Of a stretch of 64,000 bases of DNA, positions 13,115 to 24,577 are shown piece by piece. The notes under the pieces are model-generated. The model was given only the letters and a program-made list of their open reading frames with translations. It was not told where the DNA came from and searched no databases. A program made the position numbers and the translations under genes. Origin of the DNA: Coprinus comatus (taxonomy: Eukaryota > Basidiomycota > Agaricomycetes > Agaricales > Agaricaceae). The stretch is taken from contig JAWPGT010000086.1 in the NCBI GenBank assembly GCA_034638255.1, positions 22,526 to 86,525 of the forward strand, written 5' to 3'. How positions within the stretch are numbered: the first letter of the stretch is position 1; the number at the start of each line of letters is the position of its first letter.

Positions 13115-14993
13115 TCACTCCCAAACCAACTTGCCATCACCATCAACAAAACTCGTCATACCACCACTAACTTTCCCTCCTTTACCAGAACCTTTACCTA
13201 CCTTATTAGCTTGTTCAATAATCCTAATTCTTTCCAATTCTTTTTTATGTTTAGCTAAAGCTGCTAATCGTTCTTCTTCTTGAACTTTTTTGAGAATTTT
13301 TTTATTGTCTGCTTGTTTTAGGTTTTTACGTTGTTGTTTTGTTAGAGTTTGAGATGGTTTTTGTTTTTGAGAGAGCGAAGAAGTTGAGGATGAGGTGAAT
13401 GTCGAAGATGGGTTTTTATTTTGACCTGTATGAGATGGTGATTGAACGTTTTTTTTTTTTTGATTCAAAGTAAATGATAAATGAAAATGATCGAAAGAGA
13501 GAAAAAGGGAAATAGGGACACAGATGAAAAAAGGGAGATCAAGGAACAAGGGACACAAATGAAAAAAAAGGTACCAAGGGGGGGACAACGGAGAACGGAG
13601 AAAAAAGTGACAAGCGAGGAAAAAAAAAAAGGGACAACATCAAACATAAACAACATCACAGGGAAGCCTGTGAGATGACTCGATGAGCGAAAACGAACCC
13701 GTCAACCGTCAAAGAATGACATAGACACAATGATGGAAAAACAAAATAAAAACGGATAAAAACGGAAATATTACACGGATAAAACGATGAAATGTAAAAA
13801 AGGGGATACTCACGTGGACGTTTGCTTTGTACGACCCCCCATCCATCATCATCATCTTCTTCTTCGGTGTCTTCTTCTGCGACGTGTGCTTCTTCTTGTT
13901 CAACGATATCTACTTCTTCTGCTTCTTCACCGACATTCGCATCATTTTCTCCGCCGGTATCACCATGAGATTTAACACCACGCGATTTAACATGAGATTG
14001 TACTGAATCAGCATCAACATCTTCATAATCACCCCATGAGAATCCAGGCGCTGGTTTCTCATTCGGTTTTGGTTGGATGCGGATAACACGAGCTAAAGTT
14101 GGTGGTTTATCTTTACTTTCGAGCATACTATAAAAGATCACAATGTTATGTTAGTAAATTGCAATTTGGCATCCAAAAATGAACCGAATAGAACAAGAAA
14201 AAAAAACAAAACAACTCAACTCATCAACAACAGTTTTCGGTTGTTTAGGACGTAACTTCTCAGCTAAAGTTTGGAGTGAAATCGAATCTTTAACACTTTC
14301 ACTTCCTTCCCCAATAGGCGAAGAATTCCCAGTCCCAGTTCCGGTCTCGGTAGCACTATAAGAAGTTGTTGATTTCCCCGCATCACTAATAGCACTAGCA
14401 CTAGTACTTTCTCCTAATTTTCCACCATTCCCAGTTCCACTACCACCAGAACCATCAGTAACACGCCGTTTAGCTTCAACACGAGTCCAAGAGCCATCTG
14501 TTTCATTCTTCTGCTGTTGACGTTGTGGTTTCGGAGTAGCTGTTCCTTGTTCCGAGATAATTGTCGTAGAAGTAGTAGCAGCGGTAGTAGTAGTAGCACC
14601 AGTAGCTTTACGTCCTTTCTTCTTCTTATTCTTGTTAGCACCACCACTAGTCTTCACAGGTTCATTATCAAATTGACCAGGAATAAGAGCGGGAGCGGGA
14701 GTGGATATGGGGATGAAGTTGGAACTAGAAGTTGTAGTAATAGGGTATTGATCTTCTTGTCCTAACTCCACTTTCTTCTTCTTCTCCTTTTTCTTAGTCT
14801 TGTTCTTGCCTTTGTTGCTAGTAGTAATGTTGGTATTGGCATTGGTATCGGTATTGATATTGGTATTAGTGTGGCTGCCAGCAGTTGTTTGTGAGGATTG
14901 AGCATATTGATGAAGACCAGTACCCAGAGCACCAGCAACCACAACCGCTGCCAAGACGTTCTCTGACGAGAGTAATGACTGTGCTGAGCCCAT
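13115..14993 (-). CDS. membrane-anchored, Lys-rich conserved protein of unknown function
   Basis: Exons 14993-14221, 14127-13814 and 13425-13115 join in frame to 465 residues with no stop. The introns are 93 and 388 nt; the second is unusually long for this window and T-rich. Near the N-terminus a hydrophobic segment (VLAAVVVAGALGTGLHQYA, about residues 13-31) is a probable membrane anchor without a cleavage site. A Lys-rich, Asn/Thr-rich linker follows, then a SWTRVEAKRR patch, the acidic run EEDTEEEDDDDGWGVV, and a Lys/Glu-rich coiled coil (about 13300-13200). The end GGMTSFVDGDGKLVWE looks like a conserved C-terminal signature. I do not recognise a named family. The layout suggests an ER or nuclear envelope protein with a charged cytosolic part, but that is inference. 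Confidence 0.72.
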
Positions 14994-15185
14994 AGCACCA
15001 GTAGGAGTAGTGTGCGTGTGTATGTAAAGGCGTTCTCACTGACGTGGTGTAATTCCACAAAAGACACGCACGTGATGTGCAGATATATATATAAAAATAG
15101 AATCAGTTAACTAAAGGTACTTCCAGAAGTACGAAAATGTATATATGTATCTATACACCAATTAAATAATAATAATAAAAACGAA

Positions 15186-18100
15186 TCAAATCATCCTCTC
15201 AAGTTCCGACAAAGTCTTTGAAAACCTCAAATCATCACTAGGCAATTTATCATCCAATCCTTTCAATATGAAGAGTCCCACCAGCAGCATCACTTTTTTC
15301 CAACAACTTAATCCACCTATCTGCCTTTTCTTCTTCACTCAATGGTACCCTTCTTTCTCTATCTTTCTTGGATCCCATTTCTCGGAATGTCATTTTGGGT
15401 TTTTCAAGTCGGGAACGAGAAGGTTTCATTACGGGTTCATATAAATCTTCATCTCCGAACGAATTTCGTTTTTCTTGACTATTAGGCTCAAGTTGAGATT
15501 GTTGGTATCATACTTTCGATTAGAGTTATTCAAATTCGATGATGGTGATGGTACGGGTCTTTGAGCACTTCTTTGTGGCCTTATCGGTGGTGATGATGAC
15601 TTTACCAACAACGTAGATAAAGGTGACGCAACTTCAGCAGAAGGTGAAGTCGGAGAAGGATAACCATAACCATGTCCATAACCATGAACACGACTATGAC
15701 TTTGGCTTTGACTGGAACTTGAAGGTGAAGTAGGACTATTCTTCGATCTATCACTAGATCTTCTAGGAGGAAACGCATTAATAGCACCAACAATTGAAAA
15801 TACCGGAATTTGTGGGGATTCCGACAGATCATCTAAAGGTTCACGTTCATTCCCATCCTCCACTTCATTCCATGGTATAACGCCATCCACCAAATCTAAA
15901 TCAACACCCTTTTTGATCGGAGAAGCGGACTTGAGTGCGGCGTCGGCGCCAGCGTCAACGTCAGTATCAACATACGCATAAATATCTTCCTTTCCCTTTT
16001 CATTCAAAGTAACTTTCATTGACGTTGACACTTGCACTTGCACTTTCTTTGGCATCGACAGACTCGGAACCGCTTCTCCTTCTCCTTCTTCTCTTTCGTC
16101 ATCATTACTATAACTTGAAATCGACGATCTCGATCTTCCATTACCCAAATCCAAATCCAAATCCAAATCCCCAGACCCACTCCTATTCCTAGTCCCATTC
16201 CAAAATCTAGTACGAGGTGACACTTCTACCTCCGTTTCCGGTGATACAACGGAATGACCAGAAGAACTTTTGGTGTCGGCATTGATATCACCGCCATACT
16301 CGAATCCGGAACGATACCGATATCGGTCTTGGTATTGGTAGTCGTATTGGTAGTCAAACTAAGCTGCCGATACCTCTTTCGACCTCCATGCGGTGAAGGC
16401 GAATGTCCATGTAACGGAGTAAATATCTTCATCATTTTCGTAGGTGACCTTGAACCCGAATCCAAATTCAAATTCAAATTCTCTCTACCTTCCTCTGGGA
16501 GACCTCGACGATGGTAATCATCCCTATCCAAATCTCCCAATCGTCCATGACCATGTCTAATCTGACTTGTACTCTTCCTATACCGATACTGTTTAGGTAA
16601 AGCAGGTAAAGGAGGTGCAACCGAACTTTTAACATCCCCACCATTTCTCTCTCGATCTCGATCTTGATCTTGAGACCTAGCTCTTCCTTTCACTCTACCA
16701 AACAACCCCCAAAACCTAGATTTACTCTCTTGTTTCGTAGGTGTCGTAGTTATAAAAGGGGGAGAAGCAGTGGTTGGAGGAGTAGGAAGAGTAGGAAGAG
16801 TAGCAGCAGTAGCAGGAGACGTATGGGCAACAGTAGTGGTAGCACCAGGAGATGTAGTAGAAGAAGTAGGTGAACCAATCAACCCCAATCCTAAACAAGC
16901 TTCACTTTCCGTATGTCTTTTTGAAGAATATACTGGAGACGATATAGATTCATCCTGTTCTCGTTCTCGTTCTCTACTCCAATGTTGATCTGCAGTTGCA
17001 GTTGCAGTTATAGTAGTTGCAGTCGTAGGTCTTTTAGCTGAAAAACTCATCCTCGTCTTCTTCCTTGTCCCTCTTCCATCTCCATCTTCTTGATAACCAA
17101 TTAAACTTCTCTCTCTTCCTCTTCCTCTATTCTTACCAACACCGATACTCGTATCAAGCTCTTCATTACCACTTCCTTTAAATCTCTTTGACAACTTCCT
17201 AGACAAAGATCTCCCAATCGAAATCGGTGACTTTTCTTTATCTTTCTCTCTATCCTCACCACTCATAGGAGATTTCCCAGTACCACTACCAGCAGTAACA
17301 CTACTACTAACAACACCCCAATTACTTCCACTTCCACTCAAACCTCCAATCAAACCTCTATACCCAAACACATCATCACCGCCACCATCACCAAAACCAA
17401 AAGTATCAGAATCCCTAGGTCCTCCAACTTTAACAACATAATCACTAGGTGTTCCAATAATTGTATAATAAGGCGTATGCGATGATGTTGATGTTATAGA
17501 ACCTGATTTAGAACCAGAACCATCTGAAGTATGAATATTTCTAGTTCTTGGATTAGGTCTTTTATTTAGATTGTTTGGAGTACGATTTTGATTTGGAGGT
17601 TGACTTGAACTTCGAATCGGTGTAGATTCTAATATGGGTATAGGTCTCGACTTTGGTAATGATGAATTCGGAAATTGAGATTTAACCGATGTTTTCGAAT
17701 CATTATCCAATATCGGAAAACGAGGTAAAGGTGAATATGAAGTTGAATGTGAAGCTGAAGGTACAGGAGACACAGAAGCAGAAGCAGACCCAATCGAAAG
17801 CGGAAGTGAAGGTGACGAGCGAGAAACCGAAATTGAAGCTGAAGCTGAACGTCTAGGCGAAACAGATGATCTAGGTGAACCAAAACCGGAACCACCAAAA
17901 CCAAGTTTCGAGATAGACGAACGTAAACTCAATTTCAAAAACCCTTTTTGAAGAAAAAAATCATCAGACAACATCACCCATATAATAAAAATTCAATATA
18001 TAACATACCTTTCTCTTTCTCTTTCTCTCGTACATCAATCCCATGATCAATTCGATTACTTTCCCCAAACCCAAACGTATTCCCCGAATCCGGAGAAAAA

Positions 18101-19739
18101 CTTCTAAGTTGACGTTGACGTTGACGTTTACCATTATAATCTTCAACTTCACTAGCAGACATCTGCATATTCGTATTCGTACTTGAACTCGAAACATGAC
18201 GACGATCGGTGACTTTATCCATAACAAGTGCCAACGCTGAAAAAGAGATGGTATCAGTAAAAATTTAACCAGCATGACATATAGTAAATTTATATCAAAA
18301 AATGGCGCTCAAGCCCGGCAAAACAAAAGCGAAAGATAGACCTAAGCGAACCCATCATTCCCATTATAGTCGAACAATGGGTTGGTGGGTATAATGTGAA
18401 TAATGATAAGGGTATATATATAAAAGTAAAAGAAGAAAACGTAAGTATACTCACACGAAGTCGAGGTAGACGAAACAGTTCCAAAACTCCTACTTTGTTC
18501 CTTCATCGTTGTCGTCGTTGTTTGGTGAAGCAAAGATTGAGATTGAAGTTGTTGTTGATGTAAAGGACCAAGAGCATTAATAGTCGTAACCACCGGATTC
18601 ATATTCGAATCTAACAATCGACTTCTTCCTTTCCCATTTCCCCCTCCCTTCCATTTCCATTTCCCATTCCCGTTTCCTTTACCATTCCCGTACCAATGCC
18701 AGCTCTGGTACCAGTTACCATTCCCATAACTAAACTCCCATAGCTACCACCAAGATTAGCACTGGGCAGACCACTAGTACTAGCACCAGTACTACTTGAA
18801 GAAACGGAAGGAGTAGGACTGGTGACAGGTCTTGTTCTATTTCTATTCGGATTCCTATTGGTCGCAGTTATCGTGGTAGCCATATTCGTATGCGTATTCC
18901 CATTGGCGGTAGTTAAGGAACGGAAAGTGGAACTAATATTAGGATTAGGGATTGGAGTAATAGTAATTCCTGTGGAGTTGTTGCTAGGTAGCGATAAGGA
19001 AGTATGGTGAGGATGATGATGATGATGACCTGAGAGACGTGTGATCAGGTGATAAATTCGTAGAAAGAAAAGGTTACTGCATACCCGATTCCAGTTCTCT
19101 TTGAACCTGACAAAAAACAACAGGAGAAGGTGATCTGGAAGACGATTTGGATGTATTCTGATTTGAAGGACGATGTGTTGGTGAAGATAAACTGGAAGTT
19201 GGTTGTGAAGGAGAGTTTGATCCAGTGGGTATATGCGCATGTGGTGGTGGAGGTGGAGGTACAACAGCCTTGGCAGAGGTAGCTCTAGTAGGCAATGAAA
19301 AACCTTTTCTTATCGAAAAGGTCAAGGAAGTGGTGCGTTTGAGACTAGGAGAGTCTGCAGATATTTTTGAAGGACGACGTTTGAGAACATTCCTGGACCT
19401 TTTGTCGGTGGCTGTGTGATCGGTGGACGTGCGTGGTGTGGCAAGAAGTTGTTTTAGAGTCAAAGGAGAGTTCGGAATGCGCGCCGATTCATGTAAATCT
19501 GTGTTTGATCTCATTTGTCCATCTGATGCGTGAGAAGAAGACGGAACCGAGTGAAAAGCTGTTGAGCTCATTGGAGAGCTGGTATTGTGTTGAGTGGTAT
19601 GACGAAGGGGTATTGAAGGAACGACAGGAGTTGGAGGCAGAGGAGAAGAAAGCGAAGGACGTTTCTGACGAGATGCTGGTTGACGAACAAGGGAGGGAGG
19701 AGAAGAGTTTGTTGGGAATTCAATCGAGTGAGTCGTCAT
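15186..19739 (-). CDS. very large Ser/Pro-rich, mostly disordered protein of unknown function
   Basis: ATG at 19739. Exons 19739-19085, 19029-18455, 18236-18009 and 17943 onward are linked by introns of 55, 218 and 65 nt with good splice sites. The product would be about 1,450 residues, dominated by Ser, Pro, Thr and Gly, with many basic-Ser phosphorylation-like sites. Islands that look conserved are SLTFSIRKGFSLPTRA in exon 1, KGFLKLSLRSSISKLGFGG at the start of exon 4, YYTIIGTPSDYVVKVGGP in mid-protein, and a C-terminal block with PKMTFREMGSKKDRERR, ADRWIKLLEKSDAAGGTL and DDLRFSKTLSELERMI. The frame breaks at three places (about 18640, 15490 and 15255), where a single base is gained or lost or a tiny intron is hidden. 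I know no family; a cytoskeletal or signalling scaffold is possible but unsupported. Confidence 0.65.
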
Positions 19740-20855
19740 GGTATAGGAAAAACCCTATAAATCCATTAGAATCCAAAAAGAAAGAAAAAAAGGGAAACTT
19801 GCATAAAGAACCGTCTTGTGTCCTATCTCCAATTAGAAATATAATATAACGAATGGATGCCGCTCTTGTTGTCGGCTCTTTTAATCCAAACACCCTCGAC
19901 GTCGTCCAGCGTCGTCTTTTCGTCGTCCTTTCAAGGTCCCGGGTCGTCGTTCAAATTGAAAGAAAGAAAGAATACGCAACTCCTGGCTTTACTTTTTCCG
20001 TTGCTTAATTACGTAATAACCCGACTCCATGGCTTCAAATCCCGCTTATTTCATATCTCTCGGCTACAGTACACGTGTACACTGAATAGCAAATACTCTT
20101 ACAGTTTTTCGTATCACCTTCGTATAACTAGGGATTTTCCCAACAGCATACTCACAAGTCCTCAACCCTATCCGTTATCCTCGCAAAACCCACCAAAAGG
20201 TGTTATACGACTGCCAAAACACAAAACAATCAATCCATCACACACAAGTCAAAACTCAAGTTACATTGAACATTGTACCTAGATGTCTATGTCAGACATA
20301 TACAGTACCTTGACATACATTATCCGACGTCTTAATCCAATCCCCACAATCTGTGGAATTGAACATGACACTAAACAAAACATCTCAGTTGAACATCCGT
20401 AACATACTAAGATACTCCCAACTCTCCAAGTCTCCTCATCTCCAACACCAATGTCACTCGACCCTACCATACTGAGCATGACCTTTCAACTCGGCGCTCA
20501 GCGCATAAAATAAAATAAAACCACAAACACAGAAAAGGAGATATAACCCCTATGTATCAACGTTCCAGCGTCAGTCAACAAGAGTGTGCTACATAAGTAA
20601 ATGGCAACCGGAAACCGAGAAATCATATGGCACACTGCAGTCTAGTACGATATCGGAGTGAAGATAAAAATATCCAATGTACCAAGTTATGATGTATGAT
20701 AATGATATAATATAACCCCGGGTCATGTTTATACATACATACATAAAATAAACTTGTCCATATAATCTTAATTCATAACAGCATCATGCATGAAGTTTGA
20801 ATTACACCATATTCAAAAACACAATTACAATTACACAATATTGATACTACATCCA
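19740..20855. other. intergenic region; promoter of the large Ser-rich gene and 3' end of the dehydrogenase gene
   Basis: This lies between a - strand gene start (19739) and a - strand gene end (20856). An ATG-led frame of 141 residues on the + strand (19857-20282) has no coding character or known motif and is left out. Nothing else is seen. Confidence 0.55.
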
Positions 20856-23349
20856 TCATTGATCTTCTTTCCAAGGATGTAATAAAACCTTTGTATACCC
20901 ATCAACCCTTCTATCAAATTTATCATAAGCATCAACAGCATCTTCCAATCCTAAATCATGAGAAACCACAAAGGAAGGTTTAGCTCTTCCAGAGATGATT
21001 AAATCTCTTAGGTATCTGTTATACGACTTGTAAAAGTGAGAAGAGAAGTTAGTAACAAGTAATTAGGAATTAGAAATGAAAGAAATGATATACTTTGACA
21101 TTACATTGTCCAGTTCCAATAGTCAATCCCTTTTCAAACAATTTACCTGTAATCGATAAGTTACAAATCCAATACTCATCCCAATAAAAAAAAAAAAAAA
21201 AACATACCAAACGGGAACGATATATACCCCCTACCCAAAAGAAAAATCAATCAATCACTAACCAATCATCCGATTCCAAAAACAACTTACTTTGCAGCAT
21301 TAGAATCCAAAGCACCAGGATCACTAGGTACATATAATCCTGGAATACCTAAACCACCAGTAGGTCTAACGATTCTAATTAAAGATTCCAAAACCACATT
21401 TGGCTGTTCAGTTTTTCCATCTCCTTTCGTTGCTTGATATCCAACCGCTATTATGATATTATTGTTTTTATAAGTGTTGGGTTGTATGAGAGAACGTACC
21501 ATCAACACCACGATCAACTTCCTTCCTAACAAAACGTAAAAAAAAAAAAAAATAAAAACTCATTAACAAAACAAACAAAACCCATTAGCAAAAAAAAAAA
21601 AAAAAACAACTCACCCACCACGTAACTCCAAAATCAAATCAACAGCATCACCCTTCCCAAAATCAATAGGTACACAACCAATCTCCTTAACCTTTTCCAA
21701 CCTTTCTTTAATACGATCAACAACATAAACTTCACTTGCTCCTCTTAAAATTGCTGAATAAGCTGCCATTAAACCTACTGGACCTGCTCCGAAAATTACT
21801 ATAGATTCTCCTGGTTTGAATCCCTGGAATATTTTGGAGTAGGAGGGGTAGGAGTGGTAGGAGGGTAGGGTGTTGTTGGTAAAGGTTATTGTAACGTATG
21901 CGTGTGGTGGGGTGGATATCCGTTTTTTTTTTTTTGAGTTAGGAGAAATGAAGTAATATAATGAAGAAGTTGATTTAAGATGCGCGTGTAAAGTTGAAAG
22001 AGAAATTACTTACGGAAAGTTCAACACCATGCCATCCCTAATAACCAACGAAAGAAAAAAAGAAAACCCCCCGATAAGAATTAGAATTTCTTTTTAAAAA
22101 AGGTTGTTTTGGATATGTTTATAGGTCCACTTACAGTAGGAAAAATATCAGCCAATAAAGCGAAATCGGCTTCATGTTCTTTTCCAGGAGGTAATTTCAA
22201 AGCATTAAAATCCGCAAATGGGACTCTGACATATTCCTAGTAAAAAGAAGAAAAAAGTGTCAATGATTAACGACTTCCAACAAGCTTCCAAAACAGAACA
22301 AAATGATAGACGATAATCGATAGCTCGAAGAAGCAGAAAGAATGTTACCAGCCAAGTCATTCTCACAATGAGAACGACCAGCAACTCGGGACTCGGAGTA
22401 GAATATCAAGTGTTTGTAAGATAACGTACCGCTTGACCACCAGGATAAGGTCCCATAGCTACATACCTACAAAACAAAATTTCCATTATCAATATTATTA
22501 ATCCATATCCCCACTCACACATCCAACGTCTCACAATGTAATGAATGAGTGTGATAGTAATATTAATATTCACTCACCCATAGGCTCTACACAACATATA
22601 ATTCAAATCCATCAATTAGTATCTCATGATTAGAAGACCGTGACCTAATGATGGCCATGATGAATGAGAACTTACCCTCCAGCCTATATAATCCGTTTTT
22701 AGTACGAAGGTCAAGTGAGGGAAAATGTTTTGAGAAATGAATTGTAACTTACGAAACCTGGATTAACAAGTGTACAAAAAGCAGAACGACCTTGTTCACA
22801 ATTTGCACAACGACCACATGCTACGTTGAATGGCATTACAACTCTATCCCCTTTTTTCAAGAGCTATAGTATTTGATAGTTAGAATGATGAAAAGAAAAT
22901 TTAAGAGGTTAAAGAATAAGTGCTCACAGTAACAGCAGTTCCTACTTCCTAACAAAACCCAGAGAAAAAGCAAATCAATATCTACAAGATTGCCTATTAT
23001 ATGTGGAATGAAAAGCGTACATCAACGATACCCATACTATTTGAGTAAACATATACCCCCTCATTATCAGTATCAGAAAAAGCAAACGAAGGAACAATGT
23101 TACTTCTCATGTCCGAATACAATTCCAGATTGAGCAGCAGTACGTCCTTCATACATATGTAAATCACTTCCACATATACAAGTGGTAGTAACTATTTTGT
23201 TTTTCCAATGCCAACATTGTCAGGAATTGGAATACAGGTTTTTTTTAGAACTCACCTTTAACAATAATATCATCAGGATGAAGAATTTCAGGTTTCGGTA
23301 CCTCTTTAATGGCAACTTTGAATGGGGATTCATATACAACAGCTTTCAT
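20856..23349 (-). CDS. zinc-dependent formaldehyde/alcohol dehydrogenase, glutathione-independent type (MDR family)
   Basis: About 380 residues are spread over 16 exons. The N-terminus MKAVVYESPFKVAIKEVPKP is followed by CGSDLHMYEGRT and the catalytic GHE. A four-Cys structural zinc loop (FNVACGRCANCEQGRSAFC) follows, then NPGFAGGAYGYVAMGPYPGG, GGQAEYVRVPFADFNALKLP and the NAD-binding GAGPVGLMAAYSAILRGA. The C-terminus is KVLLHPWKEDQ, with TGA at 20858-20856. The GGAYGYVAMGPY and ADFNALKLPPG blocks are typical of formaldehyde dehydrogenases that need no glutathione. The enzyme oxidises formaldehyde or a similar aldehyde or alcohol with NAD+ in the cytosol; the substrate is inferred from the family. 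Intron density is extreme: 15 introns, with exons of 8 nt (22676-22683), 9 nt (22578-22586), 16 nt (23021-23036) and 21 nt (22928-22948). All junctions keep the frame. Confidence 0.92.
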
Positions 23350-23995
23350 CGTTGAAATTGATATAGTTTTTTTTTCGTCGTTCGAGTTCCAAGGTTGTTA
23401 AAAGGGAATAGAGATATCACAGTTCCAGTAAGAACTTCCCCACAAAAATCAACTTCATCGTGTTTTTATAGATAAATCCCAGGCGTGCACCGGTACACGG
23501 TGAGTGGGTTTGGATTACTAATCTTGTGAGAGAATGTGTTCTGAAGTAGTTAAAGTGAAGATGAAAGTGTGAGAGTGTTTTGGCTTCTTCAATTGTGAAG
23601 TTGGTACCACCTGATTTGATTACAATCGTATTGGACGTGTGTAAATGTATGTAGTGTATGGAGGAGATGTCATTATTGTGATGAGCTCGTTTAAACCAAG
23701 ATATCGTGGGAATTGATGGTACGGTGGTTCTTGATCTAATCTAATCAAATATATATAACAACATACCCAGCAACTCATCAAACATCCTCTAAGTGAAAAA
23801 CCATATTCAAGACCTTAGTAAAACAACTTGATACAATCCGAGACGTACATATAACTGTATCAACTGTTCTTGAGAATGATTACTAACTAGCCTGAACCAC
23901 AACATAAATTCTCAGATGGATCCTCTGCTACCACTACCTTCCCCCCCTCTCCCCCCCTTCAAAATAACCGTATTCGTATCTCGTTACCAAAATCT
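23350..23995. other. promoter of the dehydrogenase gene and 3' flank of the cysteine-rich gene
   Basis: The - strand dehydrogenase starts at 23349 and the - strand secreted-protein gene ends at 23996, so this region holds promoter and 3' flank. No other feature is seen. Confidence 0.5.
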
Positions 23996-24577
23996 TCAAA
24001 AGGATACATCAACATCAACATCAACGTCGACATCTATAGTACCTAGTGCCAGTGGTGTAGGACTCGGACCTGTAATAGTACGACAACAACCCCAACAGCC
24101 TGGTGATCCAGTTGCTACTTGACCAGTTGCACACACAGGCTTTACTGGACGACAATAAGAGTTACACTCTGCTGAATTTCCAAGTGGCGCTGTAGGTCTT
24201 GGAATCACGGGAGTGACAGAAATATTACGACAACAACCCCAACAACCTGGTGATCCGGATGCTACTTGACCTGTTGCACAAACAGGCTTTACTGGACGAC
24301 AATAAGAATTGCACCCAATTGGAAGTCCAAGTCCAAGTCCAAGTCCAAGTGACACTGTAGGACTTGCAATTGCGGGAGTAGTAGGAATATCACGACAACA
24401 ACCCCAACAACCAGGAGATCCAGTTGCTATTTGGCCTGTCGCACAAACGGGTTTATTAGGACGACAATAAGAGTTGCAATCTTCCATTTGAGGGTTTGGA
24501 TTTGGATTTGGAAGTGCGTTTACTGAGGTGCTGAGAGTGAAGATGATTGCGGTGGTGATGGTGATGAGTAATTTCAT
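23996..24577 (-). CDS. secreted protein with three CWGCC cysteine modules
   Basis: The ATG at 24577 is chosen because it gives a classic signal peptide (MKLLITITTAIIFTLSTSVNA) followed by LPNPNPNPQ. An open frame extends upstream to 24709 but would put a non-secretory leader in front. The mature part has three copies of one module with identical spacing, C-x3-C-x6-C-x11-C-W-G-C-C, each reading about CNSYCRPxKPVCATGQ. Linkers are Pro/Thr-rich and one holds a Leu-Gly repeat. The C-terminus is an alternating Val-Asp tail coded by a hexamer repeat. The protein is 193 residues with no intron. It is extracellular, and the six Cys per module probably form three disulphides. Function is unknown; it could be a cell-wall, defence or interaction protein. 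A paralogue with the same three-module plan lies at 34866-35285. Confidence 0.82.
   Translation of the reverse strand: MKLLITITTAIIFTLSTSVNALPNPNPNPQMEDCNSYCRPNKPVCATGQIATGSPGCWGCCRDIPTTPAIASPTVSLGLGLGLGLPIGCNSYCRPVKPVCATGQVASGSPGCWGCCRNISVTPVIPRPTAPLGNSAECNSYCRPVKPVCATGQVATGSPGCWGCCRTITGPSPTPLALGTIDVDVDVDVDVSF
24001..24034 (-). repeat. hexanucleotide repeat coding the Val-Asp tail
   Basis: Tandem near-identical 6-base units (GATGTT on the - strand) at the 3' end of the secreted-protein gene encode alternating Asp and Val. A second hexamer run at about 24325-24350 encodes Leu-Gly between modules 1 and 2. Both can change length without changing frame. Confidence 0.75.
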